Assembly: GCF_030272615.1 (NCBI RefSeq) | Contig: NC_081409.1 | Location: 650,848,468 to 650,912,467 of the forward strand | Length of the DNA: 64,000 bases | Direction: 5' to 3' | Source of the DNA: Cryptomeria japonica | Taxonomy: Eukaryota; Streptophyta; Pinopsida; Cupressales; Cupressaceae | Shown: positions 48,533 through 59,074 of the stretch, in pieces | How the letters are laid out: each line of letters starts with the position of its first letter | Position numbering within the stretch: the first letter of the stretch is position 1 | The notes under the pieces: generated by a model | Database searches by the model: none | The model's input: only the letters and a program-made list of their open reading frames with translations | What the model was told of the DNA's origin: nothing | Translations under genes and position numbers: made by a program

Positions 48533-49548
48533 TGTTGGTTTTTTGTGTAACTAGGATAGGAAAATAAATAGGATTCGGATTGCCTTAAGGCATCATCTGA
48601 ATCCTTATAGGGCAGGGCCCTATCTATTGTATTTATATGTAATGTGTAAAACCATTAAGGGCTGGACCTAACATGTAAAGGGGTGCATCTCTAGGTCCAA
48701 CGTGTGGACCTATCTCTAGCACACACATTTTGTGGCGTATAGTCTTATGTATTGATCATTTATGATGGGCTGGGCCCAAATGTTGTATTATTAAAAGGAC
48801 GCATCCCTTCTCCAAACATGTGGTCCTATATCTTATTTTAGCACATCTCTATGTAGCGTGGGCTCTTGTAACGTGGAAACTATATTGTTTAGGTCCCATG
48901 CTTATGGTGGCGTGTGGAACTAATATTATAGTGTTGGCCCCAAGGATGGATTGGGTCGACCCAAGATAGGGCTCACCTCTTGTATATATGCACAAGCATA
49001 TCACTAGTTGAAAATGCAATCAAGCAATCCGAATATTAGACAATCAATGTGAAGACCTTGTGCTCTGCAACAAAAGGTCAATGCGAATTTTGATCAAGGA
49101 ATCAGCAAATTACTTCTGCCATCAGCATTTGCCATACATGCGATCTTGGACAATGAATACATTGAAGAGGATAGCGAGTTCCTCTTGAAGGTCTACAAAC
49201 ATCATTAGGTCTGCAATCTTCAGTGAAGAACTACGAAGAGCTGGAAGTTGTATGTTGATGATATTCTTATATAAAAAAGAGATAAGTCTGTTATCTTCTA
49301 CTGTTACATTGTGCCCTAGCTGGGTTACGATTGTAACTCTAATTCTGCCCTAGGTTGACAGTTATATCAGATAAGTAATCTGATGTTTATTGCCATTGTA
49401 TTCTACAATTAATAAAAGGATCTAGATCTGATTTGTTGCTGGGTTTTTCCTCCAAGAGGGAGGTTTTCCCAGGGTATGTGTTGTGTCTTGTCTCTTTTGT
49501 ATTCTTGCATTCACATTGTTCTATGCAATCTGATCACTAAAGTTAACA
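48533..49548 (+). mobile_element. Solo LTR, 1016 bp
   Basis: The ends TGTTGG and TTAACA are bounded by a perfect TCCTT duplication. A TATATATG box near 48980 and the downstream GGGTTTTTCCTCCAAGAGGG followed by AGGTTTTCCC, a common copia R/U5 phrase, give plus orientation. The GGGCC-rich first half has repeated TGGGCC/GTGGCGTG words. No internal domain remains. Confidence 0.85.
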
Positions 49549-49553
49549 TCCTT
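49549..49553. repeat. Target-site duplication TCCTT (right)
   Basis: Exact copy of 48528-48532; host sequence resumes with GACCC. Confidence 0.88.
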
Positions 49554-50397
49554 GACCCAAAATTTTTACTTCTTTACAATTTGGTCTTGTGCATCTCAGT
49601 TTACTTTTTTCAAATCTATATTTGTTGTCTCTAAAATATGCCACTACAAATACAAGAGGAGAAAAAGGTTTTGGCTTGACAGGGGTTTGCCTAGGCCAAA
49701 CCCTAGGTTTGGAATTAATCCTTGATGAAACAATTGGAAGTAAAGATCTGAAGTAAAATATTGGATTTGCAATATTCTACATCAAGATGCAATGCTCTTT
49801 GAATATGATCACAAGTGTTGATGCAATAACATGACATGACAAGACATAAAAGGGATCAATCATAAAAATGTGCTTGCATCAAGATTGCTAGAAAGTTTTG
49901 TTCCATAATTGCTTAGATCTAAAAGAATTAGCTAATAATAGTTGCTCTTGAATGATGTAGGATGTACTTGGATGCTTATGGATGAAAAAGAATTAGGAAA
50001 GATGATCTTATGTAGGGTTCCCAAGGTATTTCATAAATTAAGTTGACATCCAACAGTCATATTAAAATATTGGGCTCGGGGATTAATATATGGGAACCGG
50101 AGTACCGACATATTTAAAAATAGGCCAATCTAGGGAGACAAAGATGCCTAGGACCCTTGACCGATAGGAAAAGGGTGCCTAGTGCCCTTGTCCACCTAGA
50201 AAAGGGTAAATCAAAGGTTGTTTAGGTGTACTCAAGCTCAAGATAGAGACCAAGATAGCCATGTGATCATATGATAATAATTTTACAGTGCAAAGCCTAG
50301 AAATAGGCTTGGAATAGAGCCAAGAGGAAGCACACTAATACAAGGCCACAAAAAAGGAGTATAAAATTGTGAAGAGTTACAATTTATGACACTACAT
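49554..50397. other. No gene; LTR-like phrases
   Basis: Contains TGCCTAGGACCCTTGACCG and its near-repeat TGCCTAGTGCCCTTGTCC (50135-50200), suggesting remnants of an LTR, but without ends or coding. Confidence 0.35.
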
Positions 50398-50600
50398 CTC
50401 TAATATAATTTCAAATTCAAATTTGAGGCCCTTAGAAGCCTCGTACAATTTCAAAAGTTGGGTGTATATCTCCTCGCGGACTTTCCAATGATACATAATG
50501 ATTGAAAATCTAATAGTCATATCAAAAGTTATGGTCCCAAAAGTTATTCTACCAAAATTAAAATTTCCAATTTCCAATAGATTATCTTCTTGAGAGGGAA
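50398..50600. repeat. Dispersed direct repeat, copy 1
   Basis: From AATTTCAAATTCAAATTTGA through GGCCCTTAGAAGCCTC to TTCTTGAGAGG. A diverged copy occurs at 51165-51375 with the same order of words. Confidence 0.65.
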
Positions 50601-51164
50601 AATTGACAATTGTACTTTTGGGGGCCAAAATGGGAGTTATACTTTCCAAAACATCCTAGGGCAATTATACTTTCCAAGATAAAGAAGGCAAACAAGGGTT
50701 ATAGAGGATCATTTAGTAGTGCATATTGTAGCTTTGGCTTGTAGATTTTTCTTGATAGAATCAGATTTATTTGTGCTAAGAAAGCCCATGTGGTTGTAGC
50801 CTATAATTTCTAAGTGTTGTATCTCATTTTCAAGAAGTAAAAGAAATTGGTTGTTTTGCCTCTTGTATTTCTCTCATTCATCTCTAGTATTGTTTTGTAT
50901 ACATGTGTTCGGTGGGGTGGTGATGCAGGGGCATTCATGATCTAAGACCAATCTTGCATCACCCAAAAAATATTTTATATTTCAATAAGGGCTAAAAATG
51001 ATAAGGTAACTAATTTTAGTAAGTTGGCATTTGAGCACATGTGAACCTAAAAACTTACCCTCTAGAGTGAAACTAAAATATAAAGTTAATGGTGAAAGAA
51101 TCATCTCAATGTCCAATGGAACTTGAGAGATTAAAAAAAATTGTTTTGGGAAATTTCTCTAATA

Positions 51165-51375
51165 AGAATTCAAATTCAAATTTAAGGCCCTTAGAAGCCT
51201 CATATAGGTTCAAAAGTTGGACTTATTTGGGATTGTAGATCTCTTCATGAGCTTTCCAACAATATAAAATAATTAAAAATCCAACAATTGGAGTGAAAGT
51301 TATTGCTCTTGGAAGTTGTTCTATTAATATTTAAATTTCCAAACTCTAATAAAATATCTCCTTGAGTGATAAAGT
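51165..51375. repeat. Dispersed direct repeat, copy 2
   Basis: A copy of 50398-50600, cut off at its right end where the foldback element begins. Confidence 0.65.
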
Positions 51376-52699
51376 ATGTCCTGACCGCATGGCACCCTCA
51401 GGAACGGCCAATCACTGTCCAATCAAACCGTACACGTCCACCACCATCAATCCATCAGCTCGATAAGTTAAATATTTAATTTTTTATTTTTATTTATTTT
51501 AATATAATTGTATTATAATATATAATTATGTGATTTTAACATATATGCAAATTTTAATAATATTATTTTTTAACTTTTTAAAATACATTAGGTAAATAAC
51601 AGTTTTATTTTTTAATTATATATATCTTTTTTTAATAATAAATTTAATTTAAAAATAAAAGTAAAAAAGTTGTAATTAAGTAAAAATATGTATAACTAAT
51701 ATTAAAATTTAACACATATTAAAAAAATTATTAATATAACTTAAAAATAAAAGAATAATATAATTAAAAAGAAGCTTTAAAAAATATAAAAAATATGTGT
51801 AACTTGGTTAAATATTTTTAACTAACTTAGTTACTTAGTTCCTTTTATTTTTAGTTTAGTAAATTTTTGATATTTCTTAACTTAAAAATGTGTAACTTAC
51901 TTACTTCAATATTTTTAACTAAGTAACTTAGTTACTTTTAGTTTATTTTTTAATTTTTTTTTAACTTAAATATGTGTAACTAATCATTAATTTTAACTTA
52001 CATATGTTAAAATCGCTTAAGTAGTTATATATTATGGATGTTAAAATTTTACATTACTTACACATATTTTAATTTTATTTTTAAGTTATATTAATATTTT
52101 ATATATATATATATATGTTAAATTTGTATATTTTGTATATTAGTTACATAGATTTAATTACACATTTTTACTTTTATTTTTAAATGAAAAAATATCAAAA
52201 ATATATATTTTTGGTCATGTGTTCACAATAGATATGAACTTTAAATACAGATGTGGTGTATGGTACTTCATAGAAACATCTATTGATCATGTAATCATAT
52301 GTTTCTATAATATGATTCACTGAGGAGAATAACATTTCACAATCCATCATTTGCTGAGTCTATTTACTAAACTTAATTGTCATGTACTCTGACTTGAAAC
52401 TTCTTTGAAGGTTGATGTTTGATCTATAAACATTTTAATCATTATCTTTGCTCTAATATTAGGATTTATAATACATACGAACTATACAAAGACCTATAAT
52501 ATCATATGTTAGCATCATGTTTTTAAATAATTCTTCCATATTGTCCATTAACATCATGGTCTCACATAAATTAGAAATCACTATCGTCCCCATGAAAAGT
52601 TCAATTTTATATACCTAGATATATTTTTTGTTATCAATTTTAAAAGAACAAGCATTTAAGTTACATATATATCTTATGAACATGAATTATTAAAAACTC

Positions 52700-52790
52700 C
52701 AAGTTATAGTAGTTTTTTCCTTTAATCCTGGTACATGTTTGACATGTTGAATAGTTCTTACTACCCCATCAAACATCTTGACTCTTATAC
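52700..52790 (-). pseudogene. Copia protease-region fragment in foldback spacer
   Basis: Minus-strand translation gives KMFDGVVRTIQHVKHVPGLK, matching the copia motif following the protease (VRxLxxVxHVPGLKxNLISLG). The reading frame decays quickly to the left. The spacer may thus be captured retrotransposon DNA. Confidence 0.5.
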
Positions 52791-53609
52791 ATATTTTTGA
52801 TATTTTTTCATTTAAAAATAAAAGTAAAAATATGTGTAATTAAGTATATGTAACTAATATACAAAATATACAAATTTAACATATATATTATAAAAATATT
52901 AATATAACTTAAAAATAAAATTAAAAAATGTGTAAGTAATGTAAAATTTTAACATCCATAATATATAACTAATTAAGCGATTTTAACATATGTAAGTTAA
53001 AATTAATGATTAGTTACACATATTTAAGTTAAAAAAAAATTAAAAAATAAACTAAAACTAACTAAGTTACTTAGTTAAAAATATTTAAGTAACTAAGTTA
53101 CACATATTTAAGTTAAGAAATATCAAAAATTTGCTAAACTAAAAATAAAAGGAACTAAGTAACTAAATTAGTTAAAAATATTTAACCAAGTTACACAAAT
53201 TTTTTATATTTTTTAAAGCTTCTTTTTAATTATATTATACTTTTATTTTTAAGTTATATTAATAATTTTTTTAATACATGTGTTAAATTTTTATATTAGT
53301 TACACATATTTTTACTTAATTACAATTTTTTTACTTTTATTTTTAAATTAAATTTATTATTAAAAAAGAAATATATAATTAAAAAATTAAACTGTTATTT
53401 ACCTAATGTATTTTAAAAAGTTAAAAAATAATATTATTAAAATTTACATATATGTTAAAATCACATAATTATATATTATAATACAATTATATTAAAATAA
53501 ATAAAAATAAATAAATAAATATTTAACTTATCGAGCTGATGGATTGAGTGGTGGACGTGTACGGTTTGATTGGACAGTGATTGGCCGTTCCCGACATTTG
53601 CACAGGAGG

Positions 53610-53671
53610 ACGGAAGGCGGTGCAGTGCCGTGCGGTCAGGACGGAAGGCGGTGCAGTGCCGTGCGGTCAGG
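53610..53671. repeat. 31-bp tandem duplication, two exact copies
   Basis: ACGGAAGGCGGTGCAGTGCC plus 11 bases, at 53610-53640 and 53641-53671, identical. GC-rich, at the end of the right foldback arm; absent from the left arm. Confidence 0.95.
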
Positions 53672-53675
53672 ACAT

Positions 53676-53869
53676 GGAGGGCATCCATGGAGAAGGCATA
53701 GCCATTGCCAATACTTTTGACCTCAAGAACCTCAACTCATTCAACCTCTTGAAGATACCTTGTCCTTTTCCTTCCAAAAGTTCAAAGCCAAGAGAATAGT
53801 TGATTTATCCTTAGGTAGTTCCTTGGGACCCACTTTGCCTACTACCCCTAAGGATCCTTCAACATCTAT
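53676..53869. other. Short unique segment
   Basis: Between the foldback element and the 303-bp repeat. A plus-strand frame with LNSFNLLKIPCPFPSKSS runs from the foldback end to 53799 but no family is recognised. Confidence 0.3.
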
Positions 53870-54770
53870 GGATACCTAAGTAACTCTTCTTATAAGAAAC
53901 TATCTTATAGGATTAATCCGTAGATTTTCTTATCTCAGATATTCGTTACATTACCTAGGTAGCCAATAAAGATATATTTTCAAGTATGGGACGTAAGAAC
54001 CATCCCATCACTGCACATCCCAATCAATGCAAATCGTAAGTCGTATCTTTATAGAGTTTGTCATAATTCATCCAACTTGCGTTCCGTATCTCCTGTTTAA
54101 ATACAGTGCGGACAGGACCATGTGAATGGCGGTACAAATGCAGTGACTATCTGCACTGTTTATTCCCATACTGGATACCTAAGTAACTCTTCTTATAAGA
54201 AACTATCTTGTAGGATTAATCCGTAGATTTTCTTATCTCAGATATTCGTTACATTACCTAGGTAGCCAATAAAGATATATTTTCAAGTATGGAACGTAAG
54301 AACCATCCCATCACTGCACATCCCAATCAATGCAAATCGTAAGTCGTATCTTTATAGAGTTTGTCATAATTCATCCAACTTGCGTTCCGTATCTCCTGTT
54401 TAAATACAGTGCGGACAGGACCATGTGAATGGCGGTACAAATGCAGTGACTATCTGCACTGTTTATTCCCATACTGGATACCTAAGTAACTCTTCTTATA
54501 AGAAACTATCTTATAGGATTAATCCGTAGATTTTCTTATCTCAGATATTCGTTACATTACCTATGTAGCCAATAAAGATATATTTTCAAGTATGGGACGT
54601 AAGAACCATCCCATCACTGCACATCCCAATCAATGCAAATCGTAAGTCGTATCTTTATAGAGTTTGTCATAATTCATCCAACTTGCGTTCCGTATCTCCT
54701 GTTTAAATACAGTGCGGACAGGACCATGTGCATGGTGGTACAAATGCAGTGACTATCTGCACTGTTTATT
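53870..54770. repeat. 303-bp tandem repeat, three near-identical units
   Basis: Units start with GGATACCTAAGTAACTC at 53870, 54173 and 54476. The first two are exactly 303 bp apart; the third ends about 8 bases short at TGTTTATT. Differences are a handful of substitutions (for example CTTATAGG/CTTGTAGG, GTGAATGGCGG/GTGCATGGTGG). Each unit contains a short inverted pair in GCAGTGACTATCTGCACTG. No open frame runs through it. Confidence 0.97.
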
Positions 54771-55219
54771 CTGACATCCATTAAAAATCGTTGAGGGACC
54801 CTAACTTGGATCTAGGTAATGGAGAAAAGGATTATTTTTTTGGGGCTCCTTTTAATTCATAGCCAAATCACGATGATTTTTTTCACCTGTGCAAGATGAT
54901 TGTTCATGACTGTATTAGGTATACATTGGATTTAGGTTTGGGAGAGGAGGGTGTGCATTTTTTATATGGATCATAAACACAATATATGTCAGCTTTTATC
55001 ATGAAGTGTACAAAGACATTTACATCAATATTTCTTTTCAACATTTAAGTAACAAAGAGAGTTTATAATCAAGTTAAATAGTAAAAAATTTATCTTTCAC
55101 AAAATAAAAATAGTAAGTTTATCATTTCTTAGATTATTTTTTTTTAATATATTAAATCAAAGCAAAATTACAAAAGATAACAGCTATAACAAGTATAACA
55201 CCATACAAAACAAGTATCT
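54771..55219. other. AT-rich unique segment, no gene
   Basis: Nothing recognisable. Confidence 0.4.
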
Positions 55220-55515
55220 CAAATAACAACTGATTAAAATGAACTAATAACTTACACAGATAAATATTCAAAATCTCCTATTCTACTCTATTTCTATGGA
55301 ATTCCATTTTTATAAATCTCAAACAAATACTAAAAACAAATTGCTATATATCATTTGAAAATAAAATCAAATAACAACTGATTAAAATGAACCAATAACT
55401 GACACAGATAAATATTCAAAATCTCCTATTCTATTCTATTTCTATGGAATTCCATTTTTATAAATCTCAAACAAATACTAAAAACAAATTGCTATATACA
55501 TTTGAAAATAAAATC
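55220..55515. repeat. 148-bp tandem duplication
   Basis: CAAATAACAACTGATTAAAATG begins at 55220 and 55368; the two units differ at only a few positions, such as AACTAATAACTTAC against AACCAATAACTGAC. Confidence 0.95.
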
Positions 55516-55559
55516 ATGACAAAGAAATAGAATTGCTTTGGGGGAATAGAGCTCCTTAC

Positions 55560-55748
55560 CTAGGGCTGCCAAATTCGTATAGCTTTCTTGCCGTTGGAGG
55601 AGCCCAACTTCAATATCTTCGAGAAGTGAGAAGTCCTTGGCCTTTTCATACAGTCCTACTTTGCACTTGTAAAATAAATAATCCAACAATTTTATAAGCT
55701 TTTGTATAGCGTTCAACTGCAATTTTCCCTTGCTCGTCTCTTGTATTT
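55560..55748 (-). CDS. Possible internal exon of an unrecognised gene
   Basis: On the minus strand a pyrimidine-rich stretch ending in TTTCACTGTTTCAG precedes an open 189-bp segment ending at CCTAG with donor GTAAGG (55559-55554). The product includes LIKLLDYLFYKCKVGLYEK and LLEDIEVGLLQRQESYTNL, with normal amino-acid composition unlike nearby frames. Its length is divisible by three. I do not recognise the family. It could be a gene fragment carried in by rearrangement, because no neighbouring exons are evident on this strand. Confidence 0.35.
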
Positions 55749-55926
55749 CTGAAACAGTGAAACAAAATAGTTCAGATTGAAAAAGATAAACACCTAATGC
55801 TCAAATCATCCTAATTGTATTTTGTTTATACGGATGCGTGGCAATATTCACACCTGCTGATTTTATTATTGCATTCATTACGAATGAGAATGCTTGCCCT
55901 AATTTCCTGTCACAAATCTATTGCAG

Positions 55927-56080
55927 GGGGCGGTGTATATGCTCTCCTAGCCCAATGGAATGCAATCCAGGTTCTGAATGGAATTGGGTGAGTCACTAAA
56001 ATCATAGTATTTTGTATTTCTGTTGTTGCAGGCAACTCACTCTACAGATGGTGGGATATAAACTTCCAAATTCAGAGTAG
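55927..56080 (+). CDS. Possible terminal exon pair, weak
   Basis: CTATTGCAG/GGGGCGG starts an open 61-bp piece ending TGG/GTGAGT (55988). A second acceptor TGTTGTTGCAG (56031) leads to 49 bp ending in TAG. Joined, they encode about 35 residues beginning GGVYALLAQW. Both splice pairs are canonical but the pieces are tiny. Confidence 0.18.
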
Positions 56081-56142
56081 AGAGAACATGATCTCTGTAC
56101 CCTATTTTGCAGAGCTGTGTTGCAGTAGGCATATTAAAAGTT

Positions 56143-56355
56143 TAAAATCATGACAGGCTGGAGCAACTCATTCTTATCCACATTCAACGCTAACCCAACA
56201 TGTTACCCACTGGGTTACATTAAGTACACTAGTTTTGAGTTTGAGATTAAAACATGACAGCCAGGAGCCACTCATTTTTTTCCAGATTCAAACCTAACCC
56301 AACATGTAACCTACTGGGTTACAGTAAGTACACTAAATTTTGAGATTGAGATTAC
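56143..56355. repeat. About 105-bp tandem duplication
   Basis: Two adjacent units share CATGACAG, GGAGC-ACTCATT, ACCCAACATGTTACC and CTGGGTTACA-TAAGTACACTA, with roughly one difference in eight bases. Confidence 0.85.
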
Positions 56356-56989
56356 AACGAACATGATTTATGTGTCGCGTACGGCGTGAACATTGAACAA
56401 TGACGGAGTAATAATTAATAATTCATTTTATTTTATTGTCTATGATGACAGCCAATCTTCTTTTTTTTTTCCTACAAATGATTTATAGGATAAGGGACTC
56501 TCTGCAGGGACCTAACTTGTCACTTGTACATACCCCGCCTTCAGTCCGTCTATTTTTACCTTACTTTCTATAGGTTTTGAAATTGTAACAGTTCTTTCAA
56601 GAGTACAAGTTTTGTACAAGTAATTGGTCTTCTGAATGTTGCTAAAGTCTTTCATTTATTCATATCAATTTATTTGTTTATTTTTTCAATAAAAACATTT
56701 AAAATTCATAAAAGATTGTATTGCATAAATAAAAAATTTGTGTAAAAAAATAATAATAATAAAGTCATTCATTAAAAAAAAAAAGAGACTATATTCTTTT
56801 CTAGCTCCACCACAAACCCCCTCCCCTAGTATGGTGAATTTTAAGACAGTCTTTTAAAATGAGATTAAATGATCAAGATATATTTGCACTATCAAGTAAT
56901 ACATAATTATTGTAGTGTGATTTAGAGACTTGGACCATCCTTGATCAAATGACATTTATATTAAGTAATATAAAATAATATGTGTAAAA
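56356..56989. other. No recognisable feature
   Basis: AT-rich DNA; short homopolymers only. Confidence 0.4.
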
Positions 56990-57019
56990 CACTTTTTCTT
57001 TTTCTTCTTTTGTAAAAAT

Positions 57020-58370
57020 TGAATAATTTTATTAGAAGAAAAAAAATGTACAATAGATACCAACAATCTAGAAGAAGTCTACGAAGCGAAAAGGTCCGAG
57101 AGAGACAACTCGGGTTGAATACAAAGAAACAATACATGAAGAAAACAACTAAAAGCTAAAGATTTGAGCAGCAATCACTTACTATAAGACAAAAGATTAC
57201 TTTTCCCCAAGAGTACAAAGCACATGATTATCTATAATGATATTAAACATTGCAAGTAGATATCCATTATGATTTAGTTCTTCTTGAGAATTTTGGATGA
57301 ATAATAGGCTATCATCAGCAAAGTGAGAGTTCAAAGCAACTTCATTTTCAGGTAGAGAAATACCATGGATAAGATGTTGCCTTTTACAATGATTTAAGAG
57401 ATAACCAAGTGCATTAGCTATGAGAACATAGATAAATGGAGCTAAAGGACAACCTTGCCTTATGGATCATTGTAAAGGAAAGGTTTGACAAATTGAGCCA
57501 TTAATAACAAGGCAAACATTAATATCAAAAAAGAGAAATTTTGTATACACGTGATATGAGCTTGCGACCAAAGCCTAGCCATTTGAGCATTTTTAATATG
57601 AATTATTGTCTAATCCTATCATAGGCTTTATCAAAATTCAATTTGATGAGGAGGTAGCTTTGACCTGTTTGTTGAGGCCATTCAACAGACTCCCAAGCAA
57701 GCACCAATTTGTCTAAAATGAATCTCCCTCCTATAAATCCAATTTTCTTAGACTTTACAATTTCTCACACTATGCATTTAATTCTTTTAGCAACAACTTT
57801 GGCAATAATCTTGTCACGGGTATTATGGAGAGTGATAGGTCTCCACCCTCAAATGTTCTCATTTTTTCCTTTAAGAATTAGTTTTATCAATCCTTGATTT
57901 ATGGAAGGGCCTAGGACTCCTTTGGCTAAGGTTTCTTTATAGACTTAATAAAAATCTTTCCTAATAAATGGCCACAATAATTTGAAAAATTTTGTCAGTA
58001 AGCCATCAATACCGAGACTTTTGGAATCAAGTATATCTTTCAAGGCAACATCAAACTCTCCAAGGGTGAGCAATTAATCCAATTAAAGTTTTTGTTTTGG
58101 ATTAATCTTAGTAGGGATGCAAGTGTCAACTAATTCTTCAATTATTTCTTGAAGTTGATCTCCTTCAGTTGGTTCTAAAAATAGTTGTTGATAATGCTAA
58201 AAGAAAATAGATTTAATATCATCAGGGTTGTCATATTTGTTCCCCTCTTGGTCATGAATAGACTATATTCTTTCTTTGGAGTATTTGGTCTTGAGATAAT
58301 TGGAAAAAAACGGTCCCTTTGTCTCCTTTTATCCAATGTAACTTGACCCTTAATTGAGCTCATCTACCTT
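57020..58370 (-). pseudogene. LINE reverse transcriptase
   Basis: Motif A is LNFDKAYDR (57635-57618). Further on RQGCPLAPFIYVLIANALG (about 57450) and the catalytic FADD in HFADDSLLFI (57322-57311) follow in L1-clade order. Upstream RQRDRFF (58320) and LDKLVLAWESVEWPQQ (about 57700) belong to the linker. Several stops and frame changes mean no intact protein. The thumb and C-terminal parts are missing. Confidence 0.85.
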
Positions 58371-58494
58371 GATAAAATTTAAATCTCTTGATTTTTGTTT
58401 TAGCATCAACAACGAGATGTTGTAGAGAGGTATTAGTTGGTGCTAAAGTAAGAAGGGCTCTACTTTTTTCTAATTGATGTCTTAATATTTTTTT

Positions 58495-59074
58495 CCATTC
58501 TAGATCTTTTTTAAGCCATTTTTTTCCCATAAAGATCTTAAGGAAAATGTGAAGTGGGTAATACCATCATTCCACCATTGGATCCAGTTACCATTTTGGA
58601 GAGGTCTAGTCACATCATTCCAAATCAAAATCAAAGAAGCAAGGCAATCAAGTTGATTAAGGTGATAACTTGTGTTAAGCTTATATAGAAGGCTAGAGGA
58701 GTTGGAAGAGAAAGCAATGAGATCACAGGTTGTCAAAATTGGGAGGTGGTTTGAGAGAGAGGCAACATCATCCACTTTAACAAGAGTGTTTTGAGAAGAG
58801 GGAATAATGGAAAGGGAATCAGCTATAAAAAATTGATCAAGGTGGCTAAGCTTTCTTAGTTCAACCTCTCTAAAGTTAGACCATGTAAACCAATGATAAG
58901 AATGAGAATCTTTCTTGTCGAAAATGGGGTCAGAAACCCCCATAGTATTCCTGGTTAAAATCCAAGCATCAAATTATTTCTAGGAGAGTTTGAGAGGGTT
59001 GAACTATGTTCTATCATGGTGACTTTCTACCATATTAATCACCTCCCCAAACCCACTCTGCCATAGGGAGGTTA
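58495..59074 (-). pseudogene. LINE AP-endonuclease, C-terminal part
   Basis: FTWSNFREVELRKLSHLDQF (58890) and VASLSNHLPILTTCD (about 58770) match the APE-type signature TWSN...RLDRFL...SDHxPI, with SNH for SDH. Further upstream GEVINMVESHHD near 59030 is the frameshifted GDFNMV block. The domain is truncated by copia-3 at 59075. Confidence 0.8.

Larger units (their letters stand above)
51376..53675. mobile_element. Foldback element with 0.83-0.89-kb inverted arms
   Basis: Left arm 51376-52205 and right arm 52790-53675 are reverse complements over nearly their whole length. Outer ends read ATGTCCTGACCGCA and its complement TGCGGTCAGGACAT. A CGGCCAATCACTGTCCAATC segment and the CGTCCACCAC... 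segment match exactly, and the inner arms are AT-rich with TTAAAAATAAAAGTAAAAA words. The spacer is 584 bp. The right arm has an extra 31-bp tandem duplication. No transposase is seen; it may be a MITE-like or foldback (FB/Mutator-like) element. The target duplication is not clear. Confidence 0.9.
56990..59074 (-). mobile_element. LINE (L1-type non-LTR) remnant
   Basis: On the minus strand an endonuclease C-terminus, linker and reverse transcriptase are followed by a 3' UTR-like AATAAAATTATTC and a purine-rich tail at about 57017-56990. The RT region after the FADD motif is deleted. The 5' side is interrupted exactly at 59075 by the LTR of copia-3, so more of the LINE may lie beyond the window. 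Confidence 0.85.

Noticed and set aside
53870-54770. CRISPR-like array
   Set aside because: Repeats are 303 bp with no spacers; this is a tandem repeat in a eukaryotic genome.
56460-56480. Possible branch-point and polypyrimidine tract
   Set aside because: A T-rich run without an open segment after it; not a convincing acceptor.
57709-57897. 62-codon plus-strand frame
   Set aside because: Antisense to the LINE reverse transcriptase.
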